Shown here one piece after another: positions 43,256 to 55,201 of a stretch of DNA of 64,000 bases; the stretch's first letter is position 1, and every line of letters begins with the position of its first letter. Origin of the DNA: Romanomermis culicivorax (lineage: Eukaryota > Nematoda > Enoplea > Mermithida > Mermithidae); contig CAWUHX010000265.1 of the NCBI GenBank assembly GCA_963922205.1, forward strand, positions 310,001 to 374,000, in the 5' to 3' direction. The position numbers and the translations under genes were made by a program. The notes beneath the pieces are model-generated. The model was given only the letters and a program-made list of their open reading frames with translations. It was not told the DNA's origin and ran no database searches.

Positions 43256-43539
43256 TCCTAAAATCGATTTAAATGCTTCATGGAAATATCTTTCGGAAAT
43301 TGGCACTTATGCAGTTTAGCGTGCACCAAAAAAAAATTTTTTTTTTGAATTTCAGAAAAACGTCGATTTATACTAAATCGAATATGCTGATAACGAATAT
43401 GATATTCATTTTCATTTTTGAATTATTTTTGTTTCAAAAAAATAATAAAAAACCATAATTCTATCGCTTTTTTATTTCCCAAACTTTATCTCAATTTTCA
43501 ACTAAACAACAAATAACACATCGTTAACTGAAAACCGTA

Positions 43540-43605
43540 ATTTGGAAAAGCCTCAACAGCGCTGCGCCCTACGGGCGCAGCTGCTGTACCCTAAGCCTAA
43601 GCCTA
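43540..43605. repeat. Conserved hairpin repeat H2, inverted copy
   Basis: CAGCGCTGCGCCCTACGGGCGCAGCTGCTG followed by CCTAAGCCTAAG; reverse-complement relative of 42760-42825. Confidence 0.65.
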
Positions 43606-43822
43606 AGGAGAATTTTAAAGGAAAAATAAATTATTAAAATACTAAACTCAAATTAAATTATTAAATTTATTATCAAAATACTAAACTCAAATTAGATTTA
43701 CAAATTCGTTGACTTTCGACAATATATACGAATTCAGCATTTCTCTGGTACTTCAAAATTTAAAAAAAAAATATGTGCGGGGGGTATAACAGAAAAGTAC
43801 CTGAATTAATCCAGAAGTTATT

Positions 43823-45380
43823 CAGGGTTCATACAAAGTTGGAGAAAAAAAATTCCCTGTGTTTTCCAGGTTTTCCAGGTTGACAAATGAAATTTTTCCA
43901 GGTTTTTATAATGATGAAATATACTGAAGAAAAATACTGAATAATAGGAACATGTGTGAGCTAAAGTATCATCAAAAATAGAGTTCTGAATCAAAAAATT
44001 TATTTGAAATTATTGACCAACCTAGTGCCGAAAAATTTTGGTTCCGAGGGCTCTAAAACGTCAGAAAATTAATTTTTCAGCACACTCTTATGCAGCTACC
44101 GATGATCAATCGTAATATTTTCACCGTTTGATTGGTGGAAGCGTTTAAAAATTTTTCTAACGTTTTCGTATATCAAGAGCCAGTAATTTACCAATCATAA
44201 TTATTTATGATATATATAAACCAACGTATAAACCATAAAAAAGTGTGATAGATATTTTACTTCGGACTCGGATATCGGTAATTAATGCGGTGCAGAGCAT
44301 CGGAAAAAATTAAGATTTTGATATTCTATATCGTTGGAAAATGACTATTTTTAATATCTATTTCCTGCCAGAAAAGTCTAATTTTTCAGTGAATTCAACA
44401 TGTTTTCACTCAGCCAAACTACAATTCAGAAATTAGGCAAGCAGCAATGAATTGAAAGACTTTTTCAGACAGACGAACCTCTGCTATTGTCCCGCGCTTA
44501 ATCATTTTCCAAATGCACAAAGTTATCTTCACGAAAGTCGAAAATTCTTAAGAACCACAAAATGATTTTGTGGAAATAATGTAGAAAAATCTAGGTTTTA
44601 GTCAAATATGTGAAAAAACAATACAAAGTCAAACATTCATCCATAACATGCTGATGTTTAAAAGCTATAAGCCAGCGTAAGCTAGGCCGCCATTTTCCAA
44701 CCGCACAACAGAAATGATAACAAGAATCATAAGTGATTTGAAATCCGGCGCGAAGCGCCAGACAATTTTCTAATATTTTTTCTTAAAAACGCATAAGAAT
44801 ACATCTCCTGACAGGAAACTCACCCAATCAAAAAGGTCGTTAGGCTCTAATTTTTATAAGCCATGTTGGCTTGTGCCCCTAAATTTTTAGGAGTCAATCA
44901 GAATTTTTAGAAGCCATGGTTCCTAATTGACCTAAAAAAAACCCTGACCAGACTAGATTTTTTTTTCGCTCGCAAATATGAATGCTCTATATAGCCGAAA
45001 ACATTTTGTTGATTAGTCTCCAATTTTCTGGCATAAATGAGGAGTTTGAATGTTTTCTCGAATATTACCCTTACAATCCAATTGAAACATTGACTTTGAC
45101 ATAATAATTTAAAGGCTACATTGAAAGTTGAAGTTGGAAAAGTAAAAAAAACGATCTCAAATACTCGATGATTTTAAGCAATTTCACTTTCAATGTGCAT
45201 AGTCGAATAAGAAAACTCGCCGCAGCGCGGGAAAAAATTTGACGATTTTCCTGTAATTTTCAACACAATATAATTATTTTTCCTTAAAATTCCCTGTGTT
45301 TTCCAGGTTTTCCAGGTTTTCCAGACCTGAAAAAAAATTCCCTGTGTTTTCCAGGTTTTCCAGGTTGTGTATGAACCCTG
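43823..45380. mobile_element. hAT-like element with CAGGGTTCATAC ends
   Basis: 1558 bp. Ends CAGGGTTCATACAAAG and, inverted, CAGGGTTCATACACAA; next to both ends CCAGGTTTT is repeated (43865-43910, 45300-45365). GTTATT is directly repeated at the two borders (6 bp, shorter than the 8 expected). It holds several GCGC hairpin modules (44010, 44285, 44745, 45215). No ORF. Confidence 0.7.
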
Positions 45381-45579
45381 GTTATTGAGGAAGAGTTTTA
45401 TGAAATTAGAGAATTTACAATTTCTTATATTTACAATTATTTCACAAATTAAAAAAAAATTTCTTTTGGTGCACGCTAAACTGCATAAGTGCCCGGAAAT
45501 TTATACTCTGCTTACTCATATATTTTCGACCAAGTATGAGAGTTTACAAATAAATTATAAGGTAAAGTGGGGTAACTTT

Positions 45580-47450
45580 GGCCACGGGGTAACTTTGGTC
45601 AATTTTGCTTGAAACATCGCCGAATTTTTTCTCTGTAAGATATGCAGATACAACTTGGCACACTCATGTCTAAGTGATCAGTGCATGTTACTGTGGAAGG
45701 AAATTGAAATCCAAATAAAATTGAAAAATTTGTGGGTCGGCAAAGTTGCAATTTTTTTTTATGAAAATTTTCAAGTTGAAAAAAATTTGGGTTTCACTCT
45801 TCCGCTGCACTCAAAACTTTCTCTAACAATCAAGTGTCTTTAGAGAGTTTCTCTTTTCTGTTTTGTATAAAAAAATAACTACCCGTTTTCGAGCGGAAAA
45901 ATTGGTCCAAAAGCGGGAAACTTTGGCCAGTTGGCGGGTAACTTTGGTCAGGGCGGGTAACTTTGGTCACATTATATTTTGGTGGGTAACTTTGGTCAAA
46001 TTAAAATTTTTTGTTCCACACATTTTTCTACTTATAATAATTTGATCTTACTTCTTTTTCAGACGAATTATTTTATTCTGTATATAATTTTTATTTATGA
46101 TGTACGTCACAATATGGTCAGGCATTACAAAAGAAAGCCCGATGCCCGCAAATACCTGACTAATTACTCAACAGAAGATCTCGAAAAGGCCATCGAGGCA
46201 GTTCAAAACGGGTCGAAAATTCGGACAGCAGCTCGTGTTTACAATATTCCACATGGAACATTACAAAACAAAGTAAACGCAAGGCATTCGGGAATGATTG
46301 GTCGTAAAACGTACCTCACAGCAGCTGAAGAATCGCTACTCGTCAAACTGGTCAAATCTGTCGCTGTTGTGGGCGTGTCATTCACAAAAGATTGCCTTAT
46401 CACAATAATCGACAGTTATCTACACGAAAACAAGCCGGAACTGTTCAAGGAAAAGAAGACCGTAGGACGTGAGTGGTTTCGTTCATTCTTGAAACGTCAT
46501 GGAAATGCATTATCTGAAAGAATTCCACAAAATTTGCCAGCCGTCCGAGCAAAAGCGTTGACACAATTTGTCGCCAGTAAATGGTTCGACTTATTCGAAT
46601 CTACCGTAAAAAAATTGGCCTTGGATTTGAAACCCGAATGCATATGGAACGTTGATGAGACCGGATTGAGCACGGATGGTGGCCGCAGCAAAGTTTTGTG
46701 TGCCAAAGGAATGCAAAACCCTCATCGAATCGTACATAACAATTGATCTTCCTTTAAATTTAGTTAATCTCATGTATTTTGATCTTAAAAACTTGCATTT
46801 ATCATTGTTTTAGTTTACCTCATGTTTTTGTGTGTCGACCAAAGTTACCCACCAATGGGTGGGTAACATTGGTCGACACGTTAATTTTTTTTTGTTAATA
46901 AATTTTGAACGCTTGATATTTTTATTTTCATTCATATTGATATTTTCATGTACCTCTTAACTTGCTGTATCTGAATAACACAATATTTTTCACATCAGGC
47001 TTTTTTTTAGGTAAATTGACCAAAGTTACCCACCATAGGGACAGCTGGGAGTACATTTACGAAAACTTTTTTGCTGTTGATGATATTCATCGTTTTCAGC
47101 TGAAATTTTGTGACAATAAAAGTCGATAGCTATGTTACCTCATATCCAAAATTTGTTTTGTTACGTTCTATCTGTGGTTAGATATATCGATTTTACTTGT
47201 CGAAAAAGTAACTTGAACAGAAATTATAATGGCGACCAAAGTTGACCACCATGGTGGGTAACATTGGTCAAAAAGTGAGCTCTTTTCAACGATCAATGGT
47301 ACGTTAAATCTGCATGCTACTTATGAAATGATGTGTTTAATCGATTTGTCTGACATTTTTGACATATGAGTTCCATGAAACATTTTTACGAATTCCCCAT
47401 GTATAAAAAGTTATAAATTGGAGAAGTCGAATTGACTCGATTTTGACCAA
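45580..47450. repeat. Subterminal GGTAACTTTGGTCA repeats of the pogo element
   Basis: Direct copies in the left part (about 45582, 45592, then four between 45918 and 46000) and reverse copies in the right part (near 46840, 47018, 47236, 47440), with single plus-strand ones at 46860 and 47262. Confidence 0.8.
46114..46746 (+). CDS. Pogo-type transposase, N-terminal half
   Basis: 210 aa from ATG 46114 (MVRHYKRKP), chosen because the frame upstream is AT-rich and untranslatable in character. Residues 20-65 form a psq-type helix-turn-helix (LEKAIEAVQNGSKIRTAARVYNIP), 75-140 a CENP-B-type DNA-binding domain (ESLLVKLVKSVA, GREWFRSFLKRH), and near residue 185 IWNVDETGLSTD is the start of the DDE nuclease with its first Asp. 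The frame ends at 46746 soon after; the second and third catalytic residues are missing. It could still bind the element ends but not catalyse. Confidence 0.85.
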   Translation: MVRHYKRKPDARKYLTNYSTEDLEKAIEAVQNGSKIRTAARVYNIPHGTLQNKVNARHSGMIGRKTYLTAAEESLLVKLVKSVAVVGVSFTKDCLITIIDSYLHENKPELFKEKKTVGREWFRSFLKRHGNALSERIPQNLPAVRAKALTQFVASKWFDLFESTVKKLALDLKPECIWNVDETGLSTDGGRSKVLCAKGMQNPHRIVHNN

Positions 47451-47559
47451 AGTTACCCCACTTTACCTTACTGGTTTTAAAATTTTTCAAGTAAAATTCT
47501 AGAAATTACGCTTTTTGAACATAAAATTCAAATCTTATTCTTGAAATAAACGTTTGGAA

Positions 47560-48200
47560 AATTGATTTTCCAGCGTCGCAGAATATCAATACCCAAAAAA
47601 TTTTTCCGGCGCTACGCGCCGGAAAGATTAACCTCCCTTTTACGTTCTCACTTGTCAACATAGAGGACTTAACCATCGATTTCTCATGTAATTCAAAGTC
47701 ATTATGCTTTTGGATAGTTTGCTTGAAAGTTTGTTCCAATGCTTGTAGATTAAACTTTGAACTCGAAAATTTCAATTTTTTCCTCAATTTTGATGAATTA
47801 ACGGGTCTAAAAACACCAGAAGGCTTGAAAAAGCCCAAAAACACGTAAATAAAGCGTCTGTGAGCATTTTTGAGCGAAAAAAACGACTTCGGGAAAATGG
47901 CGAAAAAAATTTTGATCCCTTTCCCCATTTGGGGAAAAGGCCCGGGGAAAAAAAACAGTGCTTCAAATCGATATATTTTTATCAAACTTTTGGCCTGCAA
48001 CTTTTCCGCAGTTTTTGTTTTCAGTATATGTTTCTTGTAGAAAAAATTTTTTTGTGCCATTGGCACAAATTTTTTTGGCCTGTTGTGCCAATTGGCACAA
48101 ATGTCCGTGCACAAAAAAAACGCTGTGCTGTGCTGTATGCAAAAAAACCAGGTATTAACACTGACGAGATTAGACATGTACAGTGTTTACTTTTGAATAG
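47560..48200. repeat. Repeat related to 40.4-40.7 kb, with hairpin module
   Basis: Minus strand matches 40560-40728 (GCTCACAGACGCTTTAT, TTCCCC/TTTCCAC blocks). At 47600-47625 the hairpin CCGGCGCTACGCGCCGG is complete. At 48050-48110 two copies of a GTGCCAATTGGCAC-type palindrome occur. The open frames here are low-complexity and not convincing genes. Confidence 0.55.
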
Positions 48201-48539
48201 TCGACTACAGCCGTTTTCATGCCTACCTGCAGGCAGCTCTCTCGAATTGTCAAATTATTATTAAGTACGCCTGAATCGGTTAAGACTTACTACGACACCT
48301 AGACATCCTTTCAGGGCACATAAACCGTATGGACAAGCTTGAAATTCTATTTGCTATTTATATTCCACTCAGCCCAGTTTGCATATTAGTGGCAGGGTGA
48401 CCCGAAAGTACATGGGCATATTTCGTTTGTCATTAGATGGTCAATCAAGTCCTGCTTTATCAGGCAGAAGCCTACCTGTGGAGTGTGGCCTCTACTAGGT
48501 GGTAAAAGCACCCAAAGAGCATCTTTCATATAAGGAGGG

Positions 48540-49143
48540 TACTGTAACGTTAGGGGAGGTGGTGTAGAGGATGAGATAGGTGTGACTGTGCCTCAGGAAT
48601 GAGGGCTAGTGGGTGCTACGGAGACTTAGGCGCTGGGATACTGTAGGTAGAAAATGCTACTAATTAGTTAACCTCCACCTTGGACGTCACAGAGCCTATG
48701 ACATAGAGTGACTGCCCGTGGATGATGAGGGAGATGTCAGCAATTCTATTCCTAGAAAGGGCCTTGAGGAGACCTGGAGCTTTATTCCTAATTGAGAATA
48801 CCTGGAGGTAGTGACCCTATTGAAGACTGAAGGGGTCAATCGACAATGGATGGAGTAGAAAAGAGAGAGCGAGTCGGTGCCTTATCCCACTTATTACCGG
48901 AGAAGACTCATCAAAACGATATTCAAATTGATCTTTAATACTGTAAAAATAGTAGCATAAATTGGTCGCTTCGACAATTCTCTCCATAGTATCAAAGTAC
49001 GGGTTTGATGGAGCAAACTCGATATTGATGCTAGTGAGAGTAAGCGTGTCAGTTGCTCGGGAATACAGTAGGAGGAGATGACTCTACAGTAATCATCGAC
49101 GCTTCTTGCAGGAGAAAAAGGAGGTCGAGTTGAAGGCCAAAAA
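48540..49143. repeat. Retroelement or LTR fragment, left part
   Basis: 48990-49143 aligns with 10445-10585 (GAGCA.ACTCGATATT, CAGTAGGAGGA, ACAGTAATCATCGA). The upstream part, from TGTAACGTTAGGGG, may belong to the same LTR. Interrupted by solo LTR A. Confidence 0.5.
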
Positions 49144-49722
49144 TGTTGTATTTGTAGATTTTTGGTCGGGCGTTGATGAACCGTGGGCAGGATTGGGATT
49201 CCAAGGTTGCGTCCTTAATGTACATGTTTCCCACACCCACGTTTACCCGATAGCCTAATTACTTGTACTTGAACCCCAACACTAATTGTCCCACCAATTA
49301 AGGAAAAGTCAAATTTCCTTAATTGTCTCCCTTAACACGTAAGATCAAAGGCGAGAGTTTTCTACCTTTTATATTATGCAATAAAACAAGAAAAACACTT
49401 ATGTACACAATGGAAAAACGGGTGCAAATAATAAAGTGATCTACTCCCACGCACTGGGACGAAAAAGAAAGAGAGTTGCATGGTGGGAGGCGGCTAAAGA
49501 AGACATTAGTGGTGGCCGGCGAGGCGCACAACTAGTACACAAAACGAATAAAATATATATCAATAACAATAATGAGAGAGAGACCAGCGCACGCGTACCG
49601 ACGTGTGCTACAGTAAGACGGCTATTAGTGGTCCGCGTTGCTCTCTCCATTTGCCACCTGCAGGCCTCTTACGTGCTTTGTTAAAACAACGAAAATCGGC
49701 GGAAAACACACTACAACAAAAA
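49140..49722. mobile_element. Solo LTR A of a second LTR family (TGTTGTA...TACAACA)
   Basis: 49144-49718, 575 bp, starts TGTTGTATTTG and ends CACACTACAACA, with AAAA duplication. The surrounding host sequence resumes in line with 10580-10600, proving insertion into the older LTR fragment. Two relatives lie at 55598 and 58307. Confidence 0.85.
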
Positions 49723-49840
49723 TTGTTTGCGCTGGCCTTTCTTAGTGGAGAAGAGGCCAGTGTGCATGCATTCTTAGAGACGCAGGAAAAAGGACTCTGA
49801 AGAGACACTGACTCTGTTTCCTAGAGTCGTTTGGTGACAG
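49719..49840. repeat. LTR fragment, right part
   Basis: Continuation of 48990-49143, matching 10588-10680 (GGCCTTTCTTAGTGGAGAAGAGGCCAGTG). Confidence 0.6.
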
Positions 49841-49844
49841 TGCT

Positions 49845-50026
49845 TAAGGTAAAGTGGGGGGACTTTGATCAGAATATAGCATTTGATAACTATCTGAGAT
49901 CATCAGGTCATTTTTGCTGTGTCGACAATCATTGCTGTGAGGTTGTCTGCACAGGGAAGATGACCTGCTGATCTCAAATAGTTATCAAATGCCATACTCT
50001 GATCAAAGTCATCTCACTTTACCTTA
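49845..50026. mobile_element. Pogo-related MITE, 178 bp
   Basis: 49847-50024, flanked by TA, ends AGGTAAAGTGGGGGGACTTTGATCA. Nearly the whole element is an inverted repeat (ATTTGATAACTATCTGAGATC arm), as in the 130-bp MITE at 41851. Confidence 0.85.
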
Positions 50027-50030
50027 TATA

Positions 50031-50275
50031 TAGTCAGTTTTTTATTAAATGCTTCCAAATAGAAAAGTGACACAGATCAGTACTGGTGTCAAAATCATTT
50101 ACATAGAGCTCTTAATGCAAAAATTTTCACTCGAAAAATGGTTAAAAGTCAAGTCAGTATGCTTGCAAATTTCCAGTCCTATATGATATATTGTTTCGCA
50201 GTAAACCGTGGAAATCCGAAATACTACTTGCTTTCCACTTTCATTATTTAGAAGTATTTGAAGAAAAACAGACTA
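50031..50275. mobile_element. 241-bp TA-flanked MITE, copy 1
   Basis: 50033-50273 with TA on both sides. Inverted termini GTCAGTTTTTTATTAAATGC / GTCTGTTTTTCTTCAAATAC. Copies of the same length at 57271 and 61140. It abuts the preceding MITE almost directly. Confidence 0.85.
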
Positions 50276-50279
50276 TAGT

Positions 50280-51560
50280 CTTTATGCCTTTATGGCTAAA
50301 TTTTTTTCTAATTAAAAAAATTGATTAAAAATTCCTGAAAATTCTCAAAACCATTGACCCTGCTCTGTTGCTGCTATGTTAGATTTTGTCGATTTGTGGA
50401 CAATTCAAAAACATTATTTTATTTGCATAAAGTTCACGAACTTAATCAGTTTTATCATATCTTAGATTATTATTTGAATGCTTCTAGCCATTTTTGTTTA
50501 AATTTCCAAATCTATAACTTTTTCCTGTATTTTTTCGTAAAAAATTTCTTCGCAAACTGAAAATGTCAACTTTTGCTAGGGTTTTTCTTGCCTATCAACT
50601 TCTCATATTTTCAGCAAAATATTTGAACAAATTACCATGAAATTAGTGTAAGACTCATAAATGTTGCGAATTTGCATCTCTTGAATCAAATTAAGTGAGG
50701 ATCTAATCACTGTTTCACATGCTTCGGGGGAACCAACTAATGATCAGAAATCAAGTGAGTTACTTCAATAATTAAATTTTTACTTTCAAAAATACGGCAT
50801 TCTTTTACTGGACATTGAATAATGCGATTTTCCAGTTTTATATAGTCAGCCGAAAGAAGCAAGTTGGGGAAACCCTGCACACTTTTTTGTTACAAGCCAG
50901 TGTTCGCTTTCCACAGCTACTAGGAAATTTAGGAACTGAAGGTTGCATTTGATCCACTTGGGAACTGTTGCACTGTACTAACATTCGCTTCTATCAAGCT
51001 TCAGTGACCTACAGTAATCAGTAACAAGCCCCTATAGCCAAGATGTTTTAACCCAAGCAGAGACCAAACATGACATTTAAAGCCTCGGCCAAATTAAGTT
51101 TTTGACCTAAATTTAGACCATCAAACCGCCTCAATGGTCTGCACTTGATTTACTCCTGAAACCTTTGCCCTGGCAATGAAAAAAATTCTTAACCAGGTGA
51201 TATAATATGCATAATTCCATTTTCTGGTCAATAATGCGTGGTACAATTTGGTAAAGGTCGAGTGAGAAAAATTCTCTAGCAAAATAGATAAACCAATATT
51301 TTAGAATCATCGAAAGATAGGAATGGAAAAAATTTTTCCATATATAGAAAAGTCAACTGTCTGGAAATATTTGAGCTTTTAGAAATTGTCGGAATGATGA
51401 ATTTTTTAGGATTAATTTGTTTATCGACTATCAATGTACAAGTTATTCTCGGAAGTTCCATCTTTGTGAGTGAATTTCCCTTCAAATAGTGTTAGACCAG
51501 AAGGTTCCAACAATACCCACATACATGGCTCCATGCTGCCTCCTCTCTGGGTGCCACCCT
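50280..51560. other. Noncoding stretch
   Basis: AT-rich, no gene, splice-supported exon or repeat recognised. Confidence 0.4.
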
Positions 51561-51826
51561 ACGCCACAGACATGCACGGCAAGAATTTATAAGGGAAGAC
51601 GGCCCTTGAACTTTTCATCCAGGAGGGTAGGGGACAGGCGAGCAAAAAAACAACAAAAAAAATTCTGCAAGCTTGTTTTTCATACAAAATAGGCACAAAA
51701 ACCATCGAAAAAGCTGTCCTGGAAAAAGTTCAGGGAGTGTTTCACGATTTTTTGCGGCAGGGAGGCGTGGCCAGGGTCTCAGGTAAGGGGGTTTACCCCC
51801 CCCCTATGTGCATGTATCCTATGCCA
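51559..51826 (+). mobile_element. hAT-type MITE, family M1, copy 3
   Basis: 51567-51818 (252 bp), ends CAGACATGCACGG and CATGTATC, flanks CTACGCCA and CTATGCCA (7 of 8). Confidence 0.8.
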
Positions 51827-51829
51827 CCA

Positions 51830-52600
51830 AGTCAATGTCTATGAAGTCGTAATAAAAAATGATAGGCATCTATCCTTACTTATTTCATAGGCTTAGGAGA
51901 AGCATAGTGATGCAACCAGAGGACATGATGTGGAACCACATATATAGGCACAAAGCACTTATCTGGTTAGCTCATTATCTAAAAGGCTGCCATGCTTAAC
52001 TGTATATAATGTTATAAGATGGGTGTCATCCAGATGCAGTAATTTCCAAATTTCTTCCTGATCACATGTTCACTTTGGCTCGTACATGAATGTCAAAGGA
52101 TGATTGATATTGAATAATGAAGTAAAAGAAAGGACATCAAAATTAGAATAATTATTTACTGTGGCAAACTGACCAATACAATATATACTAATAAAACAAG
52201 CTACCTGACAACAGTACTACTATGATTAGTATAAGTAGAAAAAACTCGGGAATTTAATTATTTTTGAATGAAAAATGTGACCATAAAAACCACAAAACTG
52301 TAGAACTGAGACAAAAACTGTGAAAGACCATTAAAAACCACAAAAATATCACGAATTTGCTATACATAGCAACTATACACTGAAACAAAAAACAAGAATA
52401 AAAAAGCACACAGCAAGAAAAAATATAATAATCTTAAAAAGGCTCAAAAAACTACTACATTAAATTATAAAAAGAATAGCGAATAGAAAAAGGGGGTTTG
52501 ATCCCCATATTGTATGACCAACCTACTCATACAACAAATAATCCCTGACAGAACGTGTACATCTCACTGTAGTAGTATTCCATAATGCTCCTCTATGTAG
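51830..52600. other. Noncoding stretch upstream of gene Y exon
   Basis: No gene recognised; an upstream exon of gene Y must lie here or farther left, but I could not find it. Confidence 0.4.
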
Positions 52601-52927
52601 GGCCCTCCAAGCGCTAATTTCTTGGGTCGGATACGCAGCAGCCCCAATCGCGATGGCGCCCAATTTCTCGGAACTTTGGTTGTTCAAGCCCTAAGCAAAA
52701 CAGGACACAATCAAGCCTGTCGATTCAAGCTGATGTTGCGCGATCATGAAAATGCTAGTTTCGCCAAACAAGAAATGACCATCGAACGGTACGGTGAAGA
52801 CGAAGATAGTACAACTATAGTGGAATATAAGGGCCAAATGGAACGACGAGACTTGTTTGTCAAACAAAACAAGTACACTTTCACTTGCAAACTTTCGGTG
52901 ATTTTGCATAGCAGTACATCATTATGG
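52601..52927 (+). CDS. Gene Y, exon a
   Basis: 109 codons in phase 0 between acceptor CTATGTAG and donor GTGAGT. The peptide (RSSPNRDGAQFLGTLVV ... NKYTFTCKLSVILHSS) alternates charged and beta-prone segments and looks like an extracellular or lumenal beta-rich domain; the motif NAS is a sequon. No start codon or signal peptide is included, so the gene begins further upstream. Not recognised. Confidence 0.7.
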
Positions 52928-54306
52928 GTGAGTTTTTCTCTTTTTTTTGATGAAATTATCTTCAACTTGCTCATTTCTTTGCATTGAAGGGTTCATGTTT
53001 TAAAGAATTTTTGAGAAAATCCTGAGAATCAATTATTTGAACTAAACATTCAGCAAAAAAATCAGTGTGTTACGAGTGATCAGAGCAGCTACAAGAACTC
53101 ACAAACCGTGACTAAGTTGGCTCAGTTGGTTAGAGAACACAACTGGAACCTGCAAGATCCTGGGTCCTATTCCCTGAACCATGCAAATTCTTTTGCAGTC
53201 AAGGAAATCTGGTTCCCAAAATCTCGTAGCCTTCGAAAGTCTGCACGATTTGATATCTGACTTTAGCAGCCTTGGTGACTCAACCAGTTACACATGGAAA
53301 CCACCTCAATCTCGTGGCTCACTTGGCTCAGTCGATGTAGAGTAATAGTGTGAGATCCTGGGTTCGACCCCCTCACCATGCAATTTTTTTGCTGTAACTG
53401 CCATAAAGAAATTTGCTCCCCAAAATCTAGTGGTCTTTGACAGTATGCTAAATTTGATGTGTAGCTGCAGAGGGCAGGACAACATGAACTGTCACACATG
53501 GAAACCACCTCAGTCTCGTGGCTTACTTGGCTCAGTCCATGTAGAGTGATAGTGTAAGATCCTGGGTTCGACTCCCTCACCATGCAATTTTTTTGCTGTC
53601 ACTGCCATAAAGAAGTTTGCTTCCTGAAATCTAGTGGTCTTTGACAGTCTGCTAAATTTGATCTGTAGCTGTAAAAGGCAGGACAACATGAACTGTCACA
53701 CATGGAAAGCACCTCATTCTCGTGACTCAGTTGGCTGAGTCCATAAGAGTACGTAGAGTGAAACTGTGAGATCCTTGGTTCGATTCCCACACCATGCAAA
53801 TTTTTTTACTGTTACTGCCATAAAGAAATTTGCTACCTAAAATCTAGTGGTCTTTGACAGTCTGCTAAATTTGATGCGTAGCTGTAGTAGGCACAAGGAC
53901 TTGAAATGTCACACATAGAAAGCACCTCATTCTCGTGGTTCAGTCGACCCAGTTGATTACAGTAAATGGATGGAAACTGCGAAGTCACGGATTTGATCCA
54001 TACCAGAACCATGTAGTAATTTCCAATCACTGCAAGGAGAAAATGTGCTTTCCAATATGGCGATCTTTGATGGTCCATCAAATTAGATGAGTGTCCAAAG
54101 CAGCCACCACAACTCGGACTAGTTAGCATTTCATTCCAGTGGATTGTATGAATCTGTTGGTCAGAGTATGCAGATGAAAATTGCAAGTTCCTATGTTCGA
54201 ACCCTGCACCATGCCAATTTTTTTATGCAGTCACAGAGATGCGCTTCCCAAAATCCGACCATCTTTAACAGTCCATCAAATTCAGGGTGGCTATAGCAGC
54301 CACAAC

Positions 54307-54551
54307 GACTCCACCAGACTTGCACTGGAAGAATTTTCCAGGGGGAAGGTCCTTCAATTTTTTATCCAGGGGGAGGAAGTGGGTGAGCAAAAAAAACAAA
54401 AAAAAAGTTCTGCAAGCTTGTTTTTCATACAAAATATGCACAAAAATCATCCGTTCAGGGGAATGTTTGCCGACTTTTTTGGGCCAGGGGGGTGGTCAGG
54501 GTCTCAGGTAAGGGGGTTTACCCTCCTCCTATGTGCATGTGTAGACTCCAC
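54307..54551 (+). mobile_element. hAT-type MITE, family M1, copy 4
   Basis: 54315-54543 (229 bp) with exact duplication GACTCCAC; starts CAGACTTGCACTGG and ends GTGCATGTGTA. It interrupts unit 6 of the tRNA-like array. Confidence 0.9.
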
Positions 54552-55201
54552 ATGTTGCACAGGGTTAGCACCTCATTCTGTTAACTCGGTTACCTTAGTT
54601 GGTCAGAGTATGCGCATGGAAACTGTCTGGTCCCAGGTTCAATCATCACACCATGCATAATTTTTTTTTCAGTCACTACCCTGAAGAAATCTGCATCCTA
54701 GAATCTGGGGGTCCTTGAATGCCCTTCAAAGCCGATGAGTAGTGAAAGTAGCCACCATAACTCGAACTGTCGAACAAGAGCAAACAGGAGCAACATATTC
54801 CTATGGCTTGGTCGCCTCAGTTGATTAGAGTATGCAGACCAAAGCTCTATGGCTCCTGGTTCCACATCATCATGCCTAATTTTCTCTAGTCACACAGACA
54901 TGAGGGAATCTGCTTCTTAATGTTGGAGTGGGACTTGGGTTAATGAGAGAATGAAAGGACCTAATCAGCTACTTCACTACTTTACCTAAACAGGACAAGT
55001 CCTGAAGTAGGAATAGTTTGCAACAGTTCAGCCTGTCCCAAAACCAACAGAAAATCATCTGCTTCAATTCACTTGAACTAAAGATGATGCAGCGAGTATC
55101 TGATCTCGAACAACTTCCAATCAATGGGGAATAGGGAGAAGTCAGGAAGAGAATTGAGTTGTAAATGTACATTTGCAAGCAGGATGTACTAATAAGATTA
55201 G

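Larger units (their letters stand above)
45558..47470 (+). mobile_element. Pogo-like transposon, internally truncated
   Basis: 45560-47468 (1909 bp) flanked by TA. Terminal inverted repeat starts AGGTAAAGTGGGGTAACTTT. Subterminal GGGTAACTTTGGTCA repeats point inward on both sides. It carries the N-terminal half of a pogo-type transposase. Confidence 0.9.

Noticed and set aside
43100-43306. CRISPR-like regular repeats near 42.8-43.2 kb
   Set aside because: The 20-bp GC-rich units lie head to tail with no unique spacers and the context is eukaryotic; this is a minisatellite.
47506-48177. 223-aa minus-strand frame
   Set aside because: Phe/Lys-rich translation of repeat sequence with hairpin module and palindromes; related repeats elsewhere do not keep the frame.
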